Of a DNA stretch of 64,000 nt, positions 15,276 to 24,507 are shown one piece after another. Source of the stretch: DATFNI01 sp963787205. Lineage in GTDB: Bacteria; Bacteroidota; Rhodothermia; Balneolales; DATFMH01. A program made the position numbers and the translations under genes. The notes beneath the pieces were generated by a model. The model worked only from the letters and a program-made list of their open reading frames with translations, did no database searches and was not told the DNA's origin. The stretch covers positions 16,471 through 80,470 of the forward strand of contig CAWBCD010000037.1 in the NCBI GenBank assembly GCA_963787205.1. The letters run 5' to 3'. Each line of letters begins with the position of its first letter. The stretch's first letter is position 1.

Positions 15276-16082
15276 TTAATCCTGCAGCTTTGCAATCTTG
15301 CTATACGAGGTGATAACTCCTTTAATCAAAGCAGAGCTGAACCCCTGATGTTCCATCTCGTTAAGTCCGGCAATCGTACAACCACGGGGTGTTGTCACCT
15401 TATCGATCTCCTCTTCCGGATGACGTGATTTTTCGAGCAGAAGAGAAGCGGCACCTTTGACCGTTTGCGTTGCAATTAGTTGCGCAAGATCGGCTTCGAA
15501 ACCAATCTCGATGCCGCCCTGTGTGGTGGCGCGGATGTAACGAAGGGCAAACGCAATACCACAGGCCCCTAAGGCAGTGGCCGATTCCATGAGGTCCTCT
15601 TCGATAAATGCCGTTTTGCCAAGTTTGTCGAACAGTGATGTCACCATTTCCTTTTGTTCATCACTGGAATTATCTGAGGCAATGCAGGTCATCGATTGCT
15701 GGATGGCAATGGCCGTGTTCGGCATGGCGCGCATTACCGAAACCTTATTCCCTACGACTTCCCGTATATCACGTATGGTAAAACCAGCAGCCGTTGAAAT
15801 CAACACATGTTTTTCCGGGTTCAAAATGGGACGAATTTCAAGAAGCACATCATGCATCTGTTTCGGCTGAACGGCAACAATGACAATGTCGGCTTTGGTC
15901 GCAGCCTCTACATTGTTATTGGTGATATTTATTCCGAGTTCAGATAAATGTTGTATTAACTTTATCTTGCGCCGGGTAACCGTAATGGCATCAGGAGAGA
16001 TAAAATGAGTTTGAACGAGCCCTTCAGCTATTGACACTCCCAGATTTCCACCACCAATAATGGCGATATGCTCCGCTTTCAT
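15276..16082 (-). CDS. proC: Pyrroline-5-carboxylate reductase
   Basis: This enzyme reduces 1-pyrroline-5-carboxylate to proline with NAD(P)H, the last step of proline synthesis, in the cytoplasm. The Rossmann start IIGGGNLGVSIAEGL is at residues 7-21, MRAMPNTAIAI follows about 120 residues in, and the C-terminal P5CR signature appears as TTPRGCTIAGLNEME near residue 230. The 268-residue length is normal. It is a single gene; a palindrome (16272-16300) resembling the fic operator lies about 190 bases upstream of its start. Confidence 0.93.
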   Translation of the reverse strand: MKAEHIAIIGGGNLGVSIAEGLVQTHFISPDAITVTRRKIKLIQHLSELGINITNNNVEAATKADIVIVAVQPKQMHDVLLEIRPILNPEKHVLISTAAGFTIRDIREVVGNKVSVMRAMPNTAIAIQQSMTCIASDNSSDEQKEMVTSLFDKLGKTAFIEEDLMESATALGACGIAFALRYIRATTQGGIEIGFEADLAQLIATQTVKGAASLLLEKSRHPEEEIDKVTTPRGCTIAGLNEMEHQGFSSALIKGVITSYSKIAKLQD

Positions 16083-16271
16083 AGGTTATATCATGAGTTT
16101 GATTTCGGTTTAATCAAAGAGGAAGGTACATAGATATACGAACCAATGAAATCGAAAAGTATACGGGTGATTAGATTGCAGAATCTACTCTGTGACTCTT
16201 TATGAATGCTCAGTAGTTCTTTGTAAACCTCAAAACCTGATTATAGAAAATGAGTCGAAAATTTATTAATT

Positions 16272-16300
16272 TATCGACATATCGATCTAACGTGTCGATA
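16272..16300. promoter_or_regulatory. Palindromic operator candidate downstream of fic / upstream of proC
   Basis: TATCGACA (16272-16279) and TGTCGATA (16293-16300) are perfect inverted arms with a 13-base spacer. The same TCGACA-N13-TGTCGA core with the same spacer recurs at 17427-17457 at the other end of the fic gene. A further half site, CCGACA, lies at 16304-16309. Confidence 0.6.
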
Positions 16301-16324
16301 TTCCCGACATATTAACCGTCTCGA

Positions 16325-17419
16325 TTATTTCTCGCCGGAAAGCAGGCTATAAAGAGGTACATTCAAATACAGGTTTTCCCTGCCGACCTGCTTGCTCCTT
16401 AAGATGCCGATGCTCTCCAGTTCCTTCAGATATTCAGCGGCTGTCTGACGTTTGGATATTCCCTTGTCTACCAATAACTTGATTTTACAATAGGGCTGCT
16501 CAAACAGTAATTCGATTAATTCTTTTGAGTAGACCCTCGATGGCAGCTTATCCCGTGCTTCTTCAATTGTCCGGGCCAGTAGTTCTTTTATGGATTCAAT
16601 TTTTTGCATAGTCTCATCAGCCGTCATTCTGATTGCATCGAGGACAAACAGGATCCATGACTCCCACGCACCCTCTTCAGTGACTTCACGGATTTTGCGG
16701 TAGTACTCCGATTTATGATTTATGATATAATCACTCAGATACAGGATGGGCAGAGTCAGCAGCCCTTTTTGCACCAGGTACAGGATATTTATGATACGGC
16801 CAGTCCGTCCGTTTCCATCGGAAAACGGGTGGATTGCTTCAAACTGGTAGTGAATGACGGCCATCTTGACAAGCGGGTCCAGTCCGTCGCTATCATCATT
16901 TAAAAATTTTTCGAGATTAGACAGCAGTTCCCGGATGATAGGTTCTCCTTCCGGTGGAGTGTAAATAATTTGCTTGGTACCGGGATTCGCGATTACGGTT
17001 CCGCTGTCATCCCGGATTCCTTCTTCATTTTGTTTGATCGTCTGTACGATATCAATAAAAAGATTGGTTGTAAGCAGGGAGTGATCTTTCAACTTTCGGT
17101 AACCCATCCACAAAGCCTCGCGGTAACGCAGCACTTCTTTTGTGTGCGGATCGTAATCCTGATCAGAAGCCGTAAAAGCCTCAAATAGGCGGTCGTTAGT
17201 GGTGATAATGTTTTCGATCTCAGAACTGGCACGAGCCTCCTGCAGGATAATGCTGTTAATGAGGATCGATTGATTTGGAATGATGTCGGCACGACCTTTC
17301 AATTCGGCAAGCGTTCGGTTCGCCGTGATAGCCGACTTGAGAACACTCTCAGATTCAATCACTTGATTTGGAGGCAACAGCGGCAGGTCGTTATATGGAA
17401 CTTCCGGATAAAATGACAT
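16325..17419 (-). CDS. Fic family protein (AMPylase type) with C-terminal winged helix
   Basis: This 364-residue protein has the complete Fic active-site motif HPFSDGNGRTGR at residues 197-208. Fic enzymes usually transfer AMP from ATP to a hydroxyl on a target protein. An inhibitory-helix motif of the S/T-x3-E-N/G kind is present as SSEIEN at 65-70, so it is a class II, self-inhibited Fic protein. The C-terminal 60 residues (about 297-355) look like a winged helix-turn-helix (KGISKRQTAAEYLKELESIG). Matching palindromes lie at both ends of the gene, which suggests that the protein or a partner binds there and controls its own expression. No separate antitoxin gene is next to it. Confidence 0.92.
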   Translation of the reverse strand: MSFYPEVPYNDLPLLPPNQVIESESVLKSAITANRTLAELKGRADIIPNQSILINSIILQEARASSEIENIITTNDRLFEAFTASDQDYDPHTKEVLRYREALWMGYRKLKDHSLLTTNLFIDIVQTIKQNEEGIRDDSGTVIANPGTKQIIYTPPEGEPIIRELLSNLEKFLNDDSDGLDPLVKMAVIHYQFEAIHPFSDGNGRTGRIINILYLVQKGLLTLPILYLSDYIINHKSEYYRKIREVTEEGAWESWILFVLDAIRMTADETMQKIESIKELLARTIEEARDKLPSRVYSKELIELLFEQPYCKIKLLVDKGISKRQTAAEYLKELESIGILRSKQVGRENLYLNVPLYSLLSGEK

Positions 17420-17426
17420 GTAGATA

Positions 17427-17457
17427 ATTTCGACACGTTAATAATTTATGTCGAAAT
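17427..17457. promoter_or_regulatory. Palindromic operator candidate in the fic promoter
   Basis: ATTTCGACA (17427-17435) and TGTCGAAAT (17449-17457) are perfect 9-bp inverted arms with a 13-base spacer, starting 8 bases upstream of the fic start codon. An extra half site ATCGACAC lies at 17469-17476. A binding protein here would overlap the ribosome binding site or promoter of fic. Confidence 0.65.
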
Positions 17458-17488
17458 ATAACAATATCATCGACACTTTTATAACCTG

Positions 17489-17513
17489 TAGGTCGGACAG
17501 CTTGTCCGACAAG
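17489..17513. repeat. REP-like palindrome, copy B
   Basis: TGTAG is followed by GTCGGACA (17492-17499), a 3-base loop and TGTCCGAC (17503-17510), then AAG. The outer TGTAG...AAG words and the stem match copies A (2838-2866) and C (17732-17757). It lies in the 353-base gap between fic and the MutS-like gene; the rest of that gap (about 17515-17730) shows nothing recognisable. Confidence 0.7.
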
Positions 17514-17731
17514 CGCAAACGAAGACATTAGCAAACAGCGTTTGTCAATACCAGGCAAGGGAAAAGCTTTCGGCTGAAACAAAACCCTATAAACCCGACG
17601 TATCGTTTATCCATCCTCCCTGCAGGACTTACTTATACGCTCTAAAAATTGATAACTGCCCAAAATGAGATAAAACGATCATTCATTATGAATACGTACT
17701 ATAAACGCCAGGAGATCTTGCAGCGGGTGTC

Positions 17732-17757
17732 TTGCCGGACGGGCCGTCCGGCCTATG
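17732..17757. repeat. REP-like palindrome, copy C
   Basis: GCCGGACG (17734-17741), a 3-base loop and CGTCCGGC (17745-17752) form a perfect stem. On the minus strand it reads ATAGGCCGGACGG...CCGGCAAG, the same layout as copy B. It lies just beyond the 3' end of the MutS-like gene and may serve as its terminator. Confidence 0.65.
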
Positions 17758-17772
17758 ATTGATCGTAAAACT

Positions 17773-19620
17773 TCAGCTCTTCACCGGTAATCCTTCCATC
17801 TCCATAATCTTGAGGGCGTTTGTGGTTGGACATGGACCATTCTTGAGTTTGTATTTGAAACTCATTCGGTCATTTTCGATCGTTTCCTCAAAATGCCAGT
17901 TATGGAGTTCCGGTATCTCCTGTTCGAGTTGCGCCAGCTCAAGATCATGAGTGGATATGACCCCGATACCGTTTTTACCGGCAACATATTTTAAAAGGGC
18001 AGTGCTGCCGGTCAGGCGTTCCCGGTTGTTGGTCCCTTTAAAAATCTCATCAACCATAAAGAAAAGCGGCCGTTGAAAGTGGCTTGTCAATTCATCCAAC
18101 ATGGCTCTCAATCGTTTGACCTCGGCATAAAAATGAGATAGACCCTCATCTAAAGAATCCGACACATTGATGCTCGAAAATATTCGTAACGGGATAGTTT
18201 GAAATTCAGCAGCATTAACCGGTCCGCCGGCAAAGGTGAGGCACAAGTTGATGCCCAGTGTCCTTAAAAAGGTACTTTTGCCGGACATGTTAGAGCCTGT
18301 AAGGAGCAAAAGGTTTCCGGCATGTTCGATCTCAAGATCATTTGTGACCTTTGTTTTACGCCTGATTAACGGATGTCCGAGGTTACTCGCTCTTAGTACA
18401 AAAGCACCATCATCTGAAAGAATTTCCGGGAACACATAATCGGGGTTCAACCATGAAAAATTAGCGATCGAGCAAAGTGCCTCAAGCTCATAAAAACGAT
18501 CTAGCCAGGGCTCTAATTTGTCCGTTAATGTGATCTTGTACTGGTTTATGCGGTGGGCGAAATACAGATCCCAGGGCACAAGAAAATTCACTATGGCATG
18601 GAATATTTCATTCTTTTCCAGTGAAGCGGCTGCCGTCAAATGAATAATCTTTTTGAGGAAACGGGATGGACGATCTTTGGTATTATGAAAAATGGCACAA
18701 AAACCGAAGAGCTTGCTACCGGGTCTGTAAGAATAAGCCTCAAGATACTCGAGTATATTTTTGAAGCGGCGCAGCAGCATTTCCAATCTGTATGCGTCAT
18801 CGAAAAGGCCCTCTATCTTATCACTTTGCAAATTGTAGACAAATAAATAGACCACAAATGACAAAATGAAATAGGCTTTTATGACGCCTGTAAGAAAAAG
18901 AACAATCATCAAGATGTTTATTGCGGCCAATGAACCGACAAGCACAAGGCTTTTGATGTATGATCTGCCTTTGGCCATTTGAAGCCACTCAAACAAGGTT
19001 GGCATGTCCCAATCGCGAGGATCTGTCTTTGCCTGTACCTGCAGCGCTTTCAACTGCAAGAGGTCTCTGAAATAAGAGAGCGGTTTTAACTCCTTGACAA
19101 GGGCTCTGCGCTCTTCAATCTTGGAAAGATTTGGGTCCGTTTCAGTGAACCAGCTCGTCAGTTTTTCACTACCTCCGGGATAGATTGCCGTATCCATCAA
19201 CTCCAAAAGCGAATGCCTTCCAATGATGTTGAGTTCATGCGCAAAGGGATGATGGCTGCTAATATCAATAAAGTGCCTTTCGGGTATATTCTCCCAGTCA
19301 AGAGACATGCGTGCCAGGTGGGTTGATCGAATGGTTACCCATCGTTTGGCCTTATCACGAGCGCTGTCAATTTTTCGATGTTGACGAACCAAACCTATAA
19401 AAGTGGCTAAAAAAATCAATATAGTCATGGAAAAGAGCCATGCATTGCTAACCCAGGCCGTGAGATAAACCAATACAATTCCACAGAGGAAAACTATAAG
19501 GCGCATCGTTGAGATGCGATTATCCCATTGATCATAGTATTCAATCCTGGAATTTAGTCTCCTGATCTGGTTTCCGAGAGCATGTTTAAGTGATTCTCTT
19601 TCGCTTTCGTACGGTTGCAT
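17773..19620 (-). CDS. MutS-like ATPase with N-terminal membrane segments
   Basis: The 615-residue protein has a MutS-type C-terminal ATPase: Walker A TGSNMSGKST at 441-450, Walker B FMVDEIFKGTN at 521-531, and a later STHDLEL switch. The mismatch-binding and connector domains of true MutS are absent. Instead there are two pairs of membrane helices (about 40-57 and 62-78; 223-242 and 248-264). Such membrane MutS-like proteins occur in Bacteroidota and are annotated as mismatch repair proteins, but the anchor makes a classical repair role doubtful. A MutS2-type role is unlikely because no Smr domain is present. Confidence 0.85.
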   Translation of the reverse strand: MQPYESERESLKHALGNQIRRLNSRIEYYDQWDNRISTMRLIVFLCGIVLVYLTAWVSNAWLFSMTILIFLATFIGLVRQHRKIDSARDKAKRWVTIRSTHLARMSLDWENIPERHFIDISSHHPFAHELNIIGRHSLLELMDTAIYPGGSEKLTSWFTETDPNLSKIEERRALVKELKPLSYFRDLLQLKALQVQAKTDPRDWDMPTLFEWLQMAKGRSYIKSLVLVGSLAAINILMIVLFLTGVIKAYFILSFVVYLFVYNLQSDKIEGLFDDAYRLEMLLRRFKNILEYLEAYSYRPGSKLFGFCAIFHNTKDRPSRFLKKIIHLTAAASLEKNEIFHAIVNFLVPWDLYFAHRINQYKITLTDKLEPWLDRFYELEALCSIANFSWLNPDYVFPEILSDDGAFVLRASNLGHPLIRRKTKVTNDLEIEHAGNLLLLTGSNMSGKSTFLRTLGINLCLTFAGGPVNAAEFQTIPLRIFSSINVSDSLDEGLSHFYAEVKRLRAMLDELTSHFQRPLFFMVDEIFKGTNNRERLTGSTALLKYVAGKNGIGVISTHDLELAQLEQEIPELHNWHFEETIENDRMSFKYKLKNGPCPTTNALKIMEMEGLPVKS

Positions 19621-19704
19621 GCTTGTTACTGCTATTCGTCAATTTATTGACTTAAGGATAGAGAAAGAGACGCTAAAATGCCGTGTTAAATTTGGGGATT
19701 TATT

Positions 19705-19864
19705 GTTCAACCCCGACATATGGATGTCATCCTGATGATGATTTACTTGTAAATTATCGGAGGATCTCGTCGAAAGGTGCAATGCTCGTATCAGATGCGT
19801 CGATCGCTGCCGGGTTGAACGAGATCCCACTTTATCCGATAAATCGGATAAATTCAGGATGACA
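19705..19864. repeat. Dispersed repeat, TCAGGATGAC family (long copy)
   Basis: Three nested inverted pairs occur in this gap: TGTCATCCTGA (19725-19735) with TCAGGATGACA (19854-19864), GTTCAACCC (about 19705) with GGGTTGAAC (about 19812), and GGATCTCGT with ACGAGATCC. Words are shared with the short copy at 12314-12359. The 350-base gap between the divergent MutS-like and GH2 genes holds nothing else that I recognise. Confidence 0.6.
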
Positions 19865-19970
19865 AAGGAAGGTATCGGGTTAAATCGCAGCCAGGTATCT
19901 TCCATATTCGGTGATTGATTCCTATAATGACGTTAATCATATCAAGTGGATTAATCATCATTTTTGAAAC

Positions 19971-21767
19971 ATGTGTGTCATCCTCCTGCTTCTTACCCTT
20001 TTTAGCGGAATCGCTCAGCCGTCGTCATCTCCGGATTCCCTCCTGATAAATGTGGATCATCGAAAAGTTACTTCCTTAAACGGCGACTGGCCGATCATCA
20101 TCGATCCCTTTGAGAATGGATATTTCGATTACCGGTACAAGCCGCGTCGCGATGGTTATTTCATGGATGCAAAGCCTAAGAATAAAAGCGACCTGGTTGA
20201 ATACGATTTTGTCGATACCGATGTATTGCATGTCCCTGGTGACTGGAATACTCAGCGTCCGAAATTATTCTTTTATGAAGGGACCATCTGGTACAAGAAA
20301 TCATTTCGTTACGATCTGAAACCGGGTCGGCGGTTGTTCCTTTATTTTGGTGCTGCCAATTATGAGGCTCATGTGTACCTGAACGGGAAGCAGCTTGGCA
20401 TGCACACCGGTGGCTTCACTCCCTTTCAATTCGAAATAACCAACGACCTGAAGCCGGGCGACAACACCTTAGTGGTGAAGGTGGATAACAAGCGTCACAA
20501 AGACGGGGTGCCGACGCTCAACACGGACTGGTGGAACTACGGTGGTCTTACCCGGCGTGTCCTTCTGGTTGAGACACCACCCACATTTGTCAGATCGTAT
20601 AGTGTTCAGCTCGATCCGGATAATCCGAATGAAATCAAGGGATGGGTGCAACTGGATGGTCACGACCTGGCACAAAAAGTGGAATTGAGAATTCCGGAAG
20701 CCAAAACAAAGAAGAGAATTACGACAGACACAAATGGTTATGGCGAGTTTACGGTGAAAACCAATGTGAATAGATGGTCGCCGGAACATCCTAAACTATA
20801 TGATGTGCAATTGATTGAGGGCAGTGATACTCTACATGATGACATCGGTTTCCGGACCATCGCAGTCAAGGGAACCGAGATCTTGCTCAATGGGAAACCC
20901 GTCTTCCTCAGAGGGATTTCCATTCACGAAGAAGCACCGATGCGGGGTGGACGTGCGTATAGCCGCGAAGATGACCGTACGTTGCTGACTTGGGCAAAGG
21001 AGTTGGATTGTAACTACGTGCGTCTGGCTCATTATCCGCACAACGAGGCCATGCTGCGTGAAGCAGACAGGATGGGATTGCTGGTCTGGTCAGAAATTCC
21101 TGTATACTGGACTGTGCAATTCAACAACCCTTATACCTACAAGCTGGCTTCTCAACAGTTGACGGAGGAGATCACACGCGATCGCAACAGGGCCAGCATC
21201 ATCATCTGGTCCGTTGGGAATGAAACACCACGCTCTGATGCCCGTCTGAAGTTTCTCAGGGGACTGATTGACCAGGCTCATGCAATGGATCCAACCCGGC
21301 TTGTATCTGCCGCAACCGAAATAACGTACAACAAAAACACGGTCCATCTGGATGATCCGCTTAGTAAGTATCTGGATGTGATCGGTGCGAATGAATATTT
21401 GGGATGGTATGGTGGCACACCGGAAGGCATCCCCAATCATCGATGGGTTTCATCCTTTAATAAGCCTTTGGTGATTAGCGAATTCGGAGCTGGTGCCAAA
21501 TACGGATATCATGCTGATGCCCAAACCCGTTGGAGCGAGGAATACCAGGCGGATGTCTATCGCAACCAATTCAAGATGCTGGATAAGATCCCGTTTCTGC
21601 GGGGCACAACTCCCTGGATACTGATGGATTTTCGCTCGCCCCGCCGCGAACTTCACGGTATCCAAAACTTCTGGAACCGTAAAGGGCTGATTGACGTGAA
21701 CGGAGACAAGAAAGAAGCATTTTATCTGTTGAGAGACTGGTATAAAGAAAAGGCAACTGGCATGTAA
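19971..21767 (+). CDS. Glycoside hydrolase family 2 (beta-glucuronidase/galactosidase type)
   Basis: This 598-residue secreted enzyme has the three usual GH2 parts: a jelly-roll sugar-binding domain (about 30-200, with YEGTIWYKKSF and AHVYLNGKQLG), an immunoglobulin-like domain (about 205-298) and a TIM barrel. The acid/base Glu is Glu418 in WSVGNETPR and the nucleophile is Glu504 in VISEFGAG. A short signal peptide is visible (MCVILLLLTLFSGIAQP). It hydrolyses beta-linked sugars; beta-glucuronidase is the nearest type by layout, but specificity is not readable. The ATG is fixed by a TGA two codons upstream. Confidence 0.88.
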   Translation: MCVILLLLTLFSGIAQPSSSPDSLLINVDHRKVTSLNGDWPIIIDPFENGYFDYRYKPRRDGYFMDAKPKNKSDLVEYDFVDTDVLHVPGDWNTQRPKLFFYEGTIWYKKSFRYDLKPGRRLFLYFGAANYEAHVYLNGKQLGMHTGGFTPFQFEITNDLKPGDNTLVVKVDNKRHKDGVPTLNTDWWNYGGLTRRVLLVETPPTFVRSYSVQLDPDNPNEIKGWVQLDGHDLAQKVELRIPEAKTKKRITTDTNGYGEFTVKTNVNRWSPEHPKLYDVQLIEGSDTLHDDIGFRTIAVKGTEILLNGKPVFLRGISIHEEAPMRGGRAYSREDDRTLLTWAKELDCNYVRLAHYPHNEAMLREADRMGLLVWSEIPVYWTVQFNNPYTYKLASQQLTEEITRDRNRASIIIWSVGNETPRSDARLKFLRGLIDQAHAMDPTRLVSAATEITYNKNTVHLDDPLSKYLDVIGANEYLGWYGGTPEGIPNHRWVSSFNKPLVISEFGAGAKYGYHADAQTRWSEEYQADVYRNQFKMLDKIPFLRGTTPWILMDFRSPRRELHGIQNFWNRKGLIDVNGDKKEAFYLLRDWYKEKATGM

Positions 21768-21917
21768 TTACAGTGGCTTACCTCGTGACGTGGGCTCTGC
21801 AGCGTCACGCTACTACTACTCCACTGGTTTGTAATGACATGATCCCCCACTGTATACATTAGGAGTTGAAAAGCAACAACACAACAGTCCCGAATGCTTT
21901 CGGGACATATTGCGAAG

Positions 21918-21967
21918 TAACTTCAATTCATAATTCAAAATTCATAATTCATAATTCAAAATTTAGA
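21918..21967. repeat. AT-rich short tandem repeat (AATTCATAATTCAAA)
   Basis: Words of AATTCAAAATTC and AATTCATAATTC alternate across about 50 bases and run into the 3' end of the GT39 gene. The whole 188-base gap between the convergent GH2 and GT39 genes otherwise holds nothing obvious. Confidence 0.7.
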
Positions 21968-23512
21968 ATTCCTCTCAAACTCGGCCCTCAACCTTTTGAC
22001 TTTATCGGCATAAAACTTCGCAAACCCGGGAACCGGCTTCCGGCACAGGTAAACTTGCATGCCATGTTCCCTGGCGTAGGGATTGGTAATTCTTCCGGCT
22101 AATGTGACCTCATGAAACTGATTCCGGATGTCGCTTGTGTCGTCATTGACATAAATGAGCGTTGTTCCTTGGAAAGAATCCGGTGCCCAGAAGAGAAAAC
22201 TACCATTAAAACTGATAGGTTCGGGTATTCTTTTGTGCCTGTTGAAATATCGAATCGCCCCGGCCTCTCCGTAGTTTTCGGCATAAATGTAGGTTTCCCT
22301 TTGTTCCTCTGGTGAAAGAGAATGCCACGTCGAATCGACCACGTCGGCCAGTTCTTTCCATCCGGTCATGTCGGCGTAGTCCTGTGGCAGGGGGTGTACG
22401 GTTCCGTCCTCCCATCGTAAAAGATCATCCATCCCCATCTTTACAACAGCTTTGTCATACCGGATCATCCCAGGATATGGTAAAACGGGTAAGCTCATTG
22501 GTACTGCCGGAAGAGTGACAAGAATCATGAATAGAGCTAAAGCGGACCTGCTCCATTGCAGTTTGCCGCCAGTGTAACGTGTAATTGCGACACCACCAAA
22601 AGCAAAGAACACGGGATAAATTCCGAGAGTGTAGTACGATTTGCCGCTAAGCATAATCAACAGGATAAGAAGGATGAAATAGGTAAATCCTATGGCACGG
22701 AATCGATTCGCTGACTTATCGAGTAATACATAAAAAATACCAGCAAGAAACACTGGTACTGCGGGAAGAATCATGAAGGCCTGCATTACGAGAAAATCGG
22801 AGAGCCTTACATGTATGAGCTGACTGTCTCTCAACTGGGTCATGTGATGAACAACCGGCCAATTGTGATTGAATTGCCACAGAAGATTTGGAAGGATGAT
22901 GATAAGTCCGGCAACAGCACCATAGAAAAGCCAGCGTGATCGAAACAGTAACCGTTGTTTTGTGAGAGACAACCCAACGACAAATGATAATGCCGGAAAG
23001 ACAATGCTGTACTTATTCAAAAAACCGAAACCGAAAATAATGCCCAATACAAGCCACCATCGCTGATCTTCGGTGCGCAGCAATCGGACCATGGCCCAAG
23101 TTGCCAGCAACCAGAAGAATGAATCGAATGAAACAGGTTGAAACAGGGAATTACTACGTAAAAATGCGGGAGACACCAGGTAAGCGAGGCAAGCTAAAAT
23201 AATAGACCATGAACGACCTCCCAGTTCCCGGACAATTTCTCCAATAACAATGATAGAAAGAGCCCCGATGAAAGCCGGGATAAGTCGAACGGCGAATACG
23301 GATGAACCAAACAGCAACTGCCAGAAATGAGCAACAAAAGGAGTCAGCGGCGGTATGGATAAGTATCCCCAGGAAAGATGATCTGCATCGGCAAGATACA
23401 GGTAGGCATCACGATGCAGTTCGTAATTTGTGCTGACGAGCATGTGAAGTATAAGGGTGCCGAGAGCAAAAGCGCCGATAATCAGCCATCCACGATTGGG
23501 CGATTCAGACAT
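21956..23512 (-). CDS. Glycosyltransferase family 39-like membrane protein (PMT/ArnT fold)
   Basis: The 518-residue polytopic membrane protein has about ten or eleven hydrophobic helices in its first 350 residues and a soluble domain of about 150 residues at the end. ELHRDAYLYL after the first helix carries the acidic residue of the GT-C active loop, and GYLSIPPLTPFVAHFW follows, as in dolichyl-phosphate-mannose and ArnT-like transferases. These use lipid-linked sugars on the periplasmic side. The acceptor is unknown. The gene stands alone, convergent with the GH2 gene. Confidence 0.82.
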   Translation of the reverse strand: MSESPNRGWLIIGAFALGTLILHMLVSTNYELHRDAYLYLADADHLSWGYLSIPPLTPFVAHFWQLLFGSSVFAVRLIPAFIGALSIIVIGEIVRELGGRSWSIILACLAYLVSPAFLRSNSLFQPVSFDSFFWLLATWAMVRLLRTEDQRWWLVLGIIFGFGFLNKYSIVFPALSFVVGLSLTKQRLLFRSRWLFYGAVAGLIIILPNLLWQFNHNWPVVHHMTQLRDSQLIHVRLSDFLVMQAFMILPAVPVFLAGIFYVLLDKSANRFRAIGFTYFILLILLIMLSGKSYYTLGIYPVFFAFGGVAITRYTGGKLQWSRSALALFMILVTLPAVPMSLPVLPYPGMIRYDKAVVKMGMDDLLRWEDGTVHPLPQDYADMTGWKELADVVDSTWHSLSPEEQRETYIYAENYGEAGAIRYFNRHKRIPEPISFNGSFLFWAPDSFQGTTLIYVNDDTSDIRNQFHEVTLAGRITNPYAREHGMQVYLCRKPVPGFAKFYADKVKRLRAEFERNSKF

Positions 23513-23712
23513 AGGAGTATCGAGTCATGTGTAGTGAGTATTGAGAAACTGCGTTTATCCTTTCACCGCCCGTCATTCCTGGCTTGACCAGAAATCTCAG
23601 AGGCTGTGAGTACTCTGCACCAGAATCCCGAAAGCTTTCGAAACTAACCGATAACATTGTACGGATTGATGATTAACGTGTTGCGGGAGAATGGTTATAT
23701 TTTCAAGAAGGT

Positions 23713-24459
23713 TTGATTCGAGATCAATATTTAAAGAATATGACAGCCGAAAAGTATGCACTGGAGGATATTCTGGAGGAGCTCAAGAAGGCGGCCAATC
23801 CCAAGACAGCTTCCTTCTTGCAGGGATATTTCAAAACAGGTCCCGGACAGTATGGGGAAGGGGACCAATTCCGTGGTATAAAAGTAGCAGTTATCCGGAA
23901 GATTGTCCGAAAAGCGAGAAAACTCCCAATGGAGGATATTCTCAGTCTGCTTTCTTCACCGTGGCATGAAGACCGTTTACTGGCACTATTGATCTGGGTC
24001 GATCAATTCATCAAAGGCGATGAAGATGAACAGGAGAGGATTTATCGCACATACCTGGAAAAATCACATCAAATCAATAATTGGGATCTGGTCGATTTGT
24101 CGGCGCCGACGATCATGGGTGGTTATTTATGGGGACGTGATCGCAGTATTTTGTTTGATATGGCCCGGTCGCAAAATCTCTGGGATAGACGCATGGCTGT
24201 CCTGGCAACATTTTTCTTCATAAGGAATAATGATTTTAATGATTCACTGAGGATCAGCGAAATACTGCAGAATGATTCGGAGGATCTGATTTACAAGGCT
24301 GTAGGCTGGATGCTCAGGGAAATAGGGAAACGAGATTCAGAAACAGAGGAATCATTCCTAAAGAAATATTACAACGACATGCCTCGTACCATGCTTCGTT
24401 ATGCTATCGAGCGTTTCCCGGAAGAGAGGCGACAAGCGTATTTGAAAGGGAGGATATGA
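23713..24459 (+). CDS. DNA alkylation repair protein (AlkD-like HEAT repeat glycosylase)
   Basis: The 248-residue protein matches the AlkD family of HEAT-repeat DNA glycosylases, which remove bulky or N-alkylated purines. Seen: an N-terminal helical start with KTASFLQGYFKTGPGQYGEG, the HEAT helices with PWHEDRLLALLIWVDQF, and the diagnostic INNWDLVDLSAPTIMG around residue 115, where the catalytic Asp lies. The C-terminus MPRTMLRYAIERFPEERR is also typical. The first ATG is used. It is convergent with the GH15 gene across a strong hairpin. Confidence 0.9.
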   Translation: MIRDQYLKNMTAEKYALEDILEELKKAANPKTASFLQGYFKTGPGQYGEGDQFRGIKVAVIRKIVRKARKLPMEDILSLLSSPWHEDRLLALLIWVDQFIKGDEDEQERIYRTYLEKSHQINNWDLVDLSAPTIMGGYLWGRDRSILFDMARSQNLWDRRMAVLATFFFIRNNDFNDSLRISEILQNDSEDLIYKAVGWMLREIGKRDSETEESFLKKYYNDMPRTMLRYAIERFPEERRQAYLKGRI

Positions 24460-24469
24460 TGAAGTGTTA

Positions 24470-24502
24470 AACATTCCAAAAGTTACAAACTTTTGGAATG
24501 TT
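24470..24502. terminator. Bidirectional hairpin terminator
   Basis: AACATTCCAAAAGT (24470-24483) and ACTTTTGGAATGTT (24489-24502) form a perfect 14-bp stem with a 5-base loop between the convergent AlkD-like and GH15 genes. AT-rich tracts lie inside and after the stem. Confidence 0.75.
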
Positions 24503-24507
24503 ATATT

